From NCBI GenBank assembly GCA_947588325.1, contig CANPYH010000048.1:1-9762 (forward strand): a DNA stretch of 9,762 bases, in the 5' to 3' direction. Of this stretch, positions 7,819-9,762 are shown one piece after another; position 1 is the first letter of the stretch, and each line of letters opens with the position of its first letter. Under the pieces are notes generated by a model. That model was not told the DNA's origin and did no database searches. It saw only the letters and a list, made by a program, of their open reading frames with translations. The DNA is from an uncultured Clostridia bacterium (GTDB lineage Bacteria; Bacillota; Clostridia; Christensenellales; Pumilibacteraceae). The position numbers and the translations under genes are program-made.

Positions 7819-7866
7819 TCAAATTTTTACCGAATTGCGCCGCTCGCGGTCTCCATAATTCGACAT
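7819..7866 (-). CDS. Possible 15-residue small ORF after the WYL gene
   Basis: ATG at 7866 opens 15 codons (MSNYGDRERRNSVKI) ending in TGA, 18 bases after the WYL stop codon. It is preceded by AAAGGAG at seven bases, the best-placed SD near any start in this region. No family is recognisable; the product would be highly charged. It may be a chance frame, or translation here could protect or couple the 3' end of the regulator message. An inverted repeat CGAATT/AATTCG flanks most of it. Low confidence. Confidence 0.2.
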   Translation of the reverse strand: MSNYGDRERRNSVKI

Positions 7867-7884
7867 TGCTCCGCTCCTTTCGCG

Positions 7885-8817
7885 CTATTCCCCCTCTTTA
7901 TCCCCGCCGTCGTACATGCCCGCGACCTTGAGCGCCGCCCTCCTGACCCGTTCCGTAAGCTCGGGCGGAGAGATAACTTTGGCGTTGGTGCCCATGGACA
8001 GCACTTTATTGACAAGCTCGTATCCGTTACTGACCGTGGTGCGGAACACGAACTTGCCGCCTCTCACCGTCATATTCTCCTCGCCTAACCACTCCTCCGC
8101 CTTGGCAAGCGCGCTGTCGTTTACTTCGAGCACGATCTCCATGGGTGCGCCAAGCCCGACGGAGAGCGCCGAGCGCACGTCACCGCCCCGCCTGACGAAC
8201 CGCTCGTCCGTCAGTTCCACCGACCTCATTCGCGCCAGACGGAAAAGTCGGAAGTCGCGGTGAGTGTGGCACATACCGTAAACGTACCAGACCCCCTCTT
8301 TCAGTGCGAGGGTGTACGGATCGAGCAAGCGCTCGGTGCAATTGCCAAGTCTGTCGGTATAGGTTATCCTGACCGTTCTGTCGCTGCCGACAGCCGCGTT
8401 TATAGCCGAGAGCTTGAAGGAAGTCGAGCCGCCCGAGTTCCAGCGATCGGAGTCTATGTAGAACCGAGGCGCGGCGAGCGAATCTCCGCGTTTTTCGGAT
8501 ACGCAGACGAGCTTACCCATTATCTCGTCGGCAGTGCCGTCGGGATAAGCGGAGGAGAGCGCTTCCAGCCCCGCCTTTATCCGCTCGAGGTCCTCGGCGG
8601 TGAGCAGTACGCCCGAAAAGCGGAAGTTCTCGTCCACGGCATACCCGCCGTCCTTCCCCGATTTAGCCTCGATCGGTATGCCCGAAGCGATGAGTACGTC
8701 TATGCAACGCTGCACCGTCCTCACCGAAATTTCGTAGCGAGCGGCGAGTTGCTTCCTCGTCACTCTCCCTTCGGCAAGCAGCGTCAGCATTATTTTGTAA
8801 GGCATTGTTATCTGCAT
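7885..8817 (-). CDS. HTH-WYL domain transcriptional regulator
   Basis: A 310-residue cytoplasmic DNA-binding regulator. It has an N-terminal winged helix of the HTH_11/DeoR-like type (about 7-57, with the recognition segment around ISVRTVQRCIDVLIASGIPI and the wing GKDGGY). A linker follows, then a WYL domain (about 135-200) with W177-Y178-V179 in place of WYL and the FRLFRLARM segment (189-197). A C-terminal WCX-like extension runs from about 225 to 300. WYL domains usually sense ligands such as oligonucleotides or other small effectors; the effector here is unknown. Length is normal. A near-consensus promoter places the transcript start on or beside ATG 8817, so this start implies leaderless translation; the in-frame ATG at 8805 also lacks an SD. 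It lies 183 bp upstream of the M28-like gene on the same strand and is the natural candidate to regulate that gene, itself, or both. Confidence 0.92.
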   Translation of the reverse strand: MQITMPYKIMLTLLAEGRVTRKQLAARYEISVRTVQRCIDVLIASGIPIEAKSGKDGGYAVDENFRFSGVLLTAEDLERIKAGLEALSSAYPDGTADEIMGKLVCVSEKRGDSLAAPRFYIDSDRWNSGGSTSFKLSAINAAVGSDRTVRITYTDRLGNCTERLLDPYTLALKEGVWYVYGMCHTHRDFRLFRLARMRSVELTDERFVRRGGDVRSALSVGLGAPMEIVLEVNDSALAKAEEWLGEENMTVRGGKFVFRTTVSNGYELVNKVLSMGTNAKVISPPELTERVRRAALKVAGMYDGGDKEGE

Positions 8818-8823
8818 GACCGC

Positions 8824-8852
8824 ATTATAACAGAAAAACGCCCGCCCGTCAA
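8824..8852 (-). promoter_or_regulatory. Near-consensus promoter of the WYL regulator
   Basis: On the minus strand the -35 is TTGACG (8847-8852), then a 17-bp spacer, then a perfect TATAAT (8824-8829) preceded by TGT (extended -10). Only six bases separate the -10 box from the ATG at 8817, so initiation is predicted at about the A of the start codon. The -35 hexamer lies in the loop of the upstream terminator. Confidence 0.85.
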
Positions 8853-8860
8853 GGCAGACG
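8834..8860 (-). terminator. Intrinsic terminator of the coaE-transglycosylase operon
   Basis: The RNA read from the minus strand forms an 8-bp stem, CGUCUGCC with GGCGGGCG (two G-U pairs), around a six-base loop UUGACG, followed directly by UUUUU and a further U-rich stretch. It begins 21 bases after the lytic transglycosylase stop codon, as expected for the end of that operon. It overlaps the following promoter completely in its loop and T-run. Confidence 0.75.
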
Positions 8861-8881
8861 CGCAGCGGTTATGCGACAGGG

Positions 8882-9370
8882 CTATAACAATCGGTAAATC
8901 TTACGCGCGAACATTACCCGCCGAACGTACTCCTCCGTCTCGGGGTACGGAACGCCGCCCCGTCTCCACCTTATAACGTTGGCATATCCCGCGTTATACG
9001 ACATCAGCGCCTCTTCCTCGCTCTCGCAGATACTCATAAGTCGTTTAAGATATGCGCAGCCGATCATTATCTCGCTTGCCGCGCTGCCGTCCGCCGTTAT
9101 ACCCTCTTCCGCCGCCATCCATTCGCGGGTGCGGGGCATGAGCTGCATAAGTCCGCTCGCCCCCGCCTCGCTCTCCGCGCCCTCGTCGTACTTGCTCTCC
9201 GTCCAGATAACAGCCCGAATGAGCGCGGGTTCCAGCCCGTACCTCTCTGCCGCCGCGCCTATCTCCGCCGAATATGCGAGGGGAAAGACCGCCGAAGCGA
9301 CCAAATAGAAAACCGCCACCGTGGCGATGGCGGCAAAGACTAATATGCTTGTTTTAGTTTGTGCGACCAT
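8882..9370 (-). CDS. Membrane-anchored Slt-type lytic transglycosylase
   Basis: This protein cleaves peptidoglycan glycan strands with formation of 1,6-anhydro-muropeptides, acting outside the cytoplasmic membrane. The 162 residues contain an N-terminal membrane helix (about 8-30) without a lipobox, so it is probably an uncleaved anchor. The Slt catalytic domain follows (about 35-160). Family motifs are WTESKYD (56-62) with catalytic-type E58, GASGLMQLMP (70-79) and SYNAGYANVIRW (124-135). It is the minimal single-domain form common in Bacillota, lacking LysM or other wall-binding repeats. ATG 9370 lies inside the coaE 3' end (31-bp overlap), and an AGAGGAG SD lies about eleven bases upstream, so it is probably co-translated. 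A terminator follows. The coaE-slt order is a known clostridial arrangement, recalled rather than checked. Confidence 0.93.
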   Translation of the reverse strand: MVAQTKTSILVFAAIATVAVFYLVASAVFPLAYSAEIGAAAERYGLEPALIRAVIWTESKYDEGAESEAGASGLMQLMPRTREWMAAEEGITADGSAASEIMIGCAYLKRLMSICESEEEALMSYNAGYANVIRWRRGGVPYPETEEYVRRVMFARKIYRLL

Positions 9371-9762
9371 TGTTTCATCAGCTCCTCTGCCTGCCGATAA
9401 AGCGCGTCGCTGTCCCCGTCGTTGGTGACGGTGACGTCCGAGCGGGCAGCGCGTTCGTCGTCGCCGAGCTGTCTGGCGGCAATGGAGGCGAAGGTGTCCC
9501 GCGTTATGCCGTCACGCTCTTCCGCTCTCCTCTCGCGAAGGTCGTATGCGGCGGAGACGTTGACGCGCACGTCGGCTATGTCCTCCATGCCGCTCTCGTA
9601 CAGCAGCGGGATTTCAAGAACGACGATCTCCGCGTCCGCACGGGCTACCAACCTGCCGAGCTCCCGTCTGACCGCGGGGTGCACTATTGCCTCGAGAGCG
9701 CGCAGTTTTGCCGCGTCCCCGAACACGATGTCCTTCAATGCCCGCCTGTCAAGCTCGCCTCC
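9340..9762 (-). CDS. coaE: Dephospho-CoA kinase (5' end missing)
   Basis: This cytoplasmic enzyme phosphorylates dephospho-CoA with ATP, the last step of coenzyme A synthesis. The frame is open from the window edge for 140 codons to TAG at 9340. It includes GGELDRRAL at the edge, LEAIVHP, the VLEIPLLYESG segment, the ERDGITRDT lid-type region and the SDVTVTNDG motif near the C-terminus. These match the second two-thirds of the usual roughly 200-residue enzyme. The P-loop lies outside the window. An in-frame TTG at 9738 is internal, not a start, because family sequence continues upstream of it. It overlaps the lytic transglycosylase by 31 bp and presumably shares its message and terminator. 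Confidence 0.93.
   Translation of the reverse strand, partial: GGELDRRALKDIVFGDAAKLRALEAIVHPAVRRELGRLVARADAEIVVLEIPLLYESGMEDIADVRVNVSAAYDLRERRAEERDGITRDTFASIAARQLGDDERAARSDVTVTNDGDSDALYRQAEELMKQWSHKLKQAY

Noticed and set aside
7825..7866. Inverted repeat CGAATT/AATTCG after the WYL gene as a terminator.
   Set aside because: The loop is long, inner pairing is weak, and no T-run follows in the minus direction.
5668..8088. An 806-codon plus-strand open frame crossing the M28-like gene, its promoter region and part of the WYL gene.
   Set aside because: It is codon-aligned with both minus-strand genes, so it is open because those genes avoid TTA, CTA and TCA codons. Its translation is Arg/His/Tyr-rich and unlike any family, while the minus strand encodes recognisable domains.
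9736..9738. TTG as the start of a short coaE.
   Set aside because: CoaE family sequence (GGELDRRAL) continues in frame upstream of it to the window edge.

Overview
The window is a compact, GC-rich bacterial chromosome segment in which every supported gene lies on the minus strand. It reads from coaE at the right edge to sbcD at the left edge. The coaE/lytic-transglycosylase pair, a WYL-type regulator, AGGAG-type ribosome binding sites, sigma-A-like promoters and the lack of any outer-membrane gene suggest an uncultured or gut-type Bacillota (Clostridia-like) genome. That assignment is an inference from content and style, not from a marker gene.

Right end (8834-9762): the 3' two-thirds of coaE (last step of coenzyme A synthesis) overlaps a small membrane-anchored Slt-type lytic transglycosylase by 31 bp. 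The pair ends at an intrinsic terminator (8834-8860). The terminator loop is also the -35 hexamer of the next promoter, which drives a WYL-domain transcription regulator (7885-8817). The -10 box of that promoter sits so close to the ATG that the message is predicted to be leaderless.

Centre (2412-7884): a 183-bp AT-rich intergenic region holds a good extended -10 promoter with a 9-bp direct repeat across and downstream of the -10 box. It is followed by a 937-residue polytopic membrane protein with an M28-peptidase-like ectodomain, then a 784-residue cytoplasmic GH95-like protein. Both look like members of enzyme families that have lost most of the catalytic positions I can align by eye. This regulator / pseudo-peptidase / divergent glycosidase block is the least ordinary part of the window and the best candidate for an undescribed function.

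Left end (1-2381): dapB (lysine/diaminopimelate pathway) follows the GH95-like gene by 30 bp. After a strong 9-bp stem-loop comes the manganese exporter gene mntP, whose TGA overlaps the ATG of sbcD (Mn2+-dependent SbcCD nuclease subunit). sbcD runs off the window; its partner sbcC would be expected just outside. The five genes from the M28-like gene to sbcD could be one long transcript, since no convincing internal terminator or promoter was seen.

A sequence-wide oddity is that the tetramer GGCC occurs only three times by eye in 9.8 kb of GC-rich DNA. The long plus-strand open frames are mirror images of the minus-strand genes and were not annotated.
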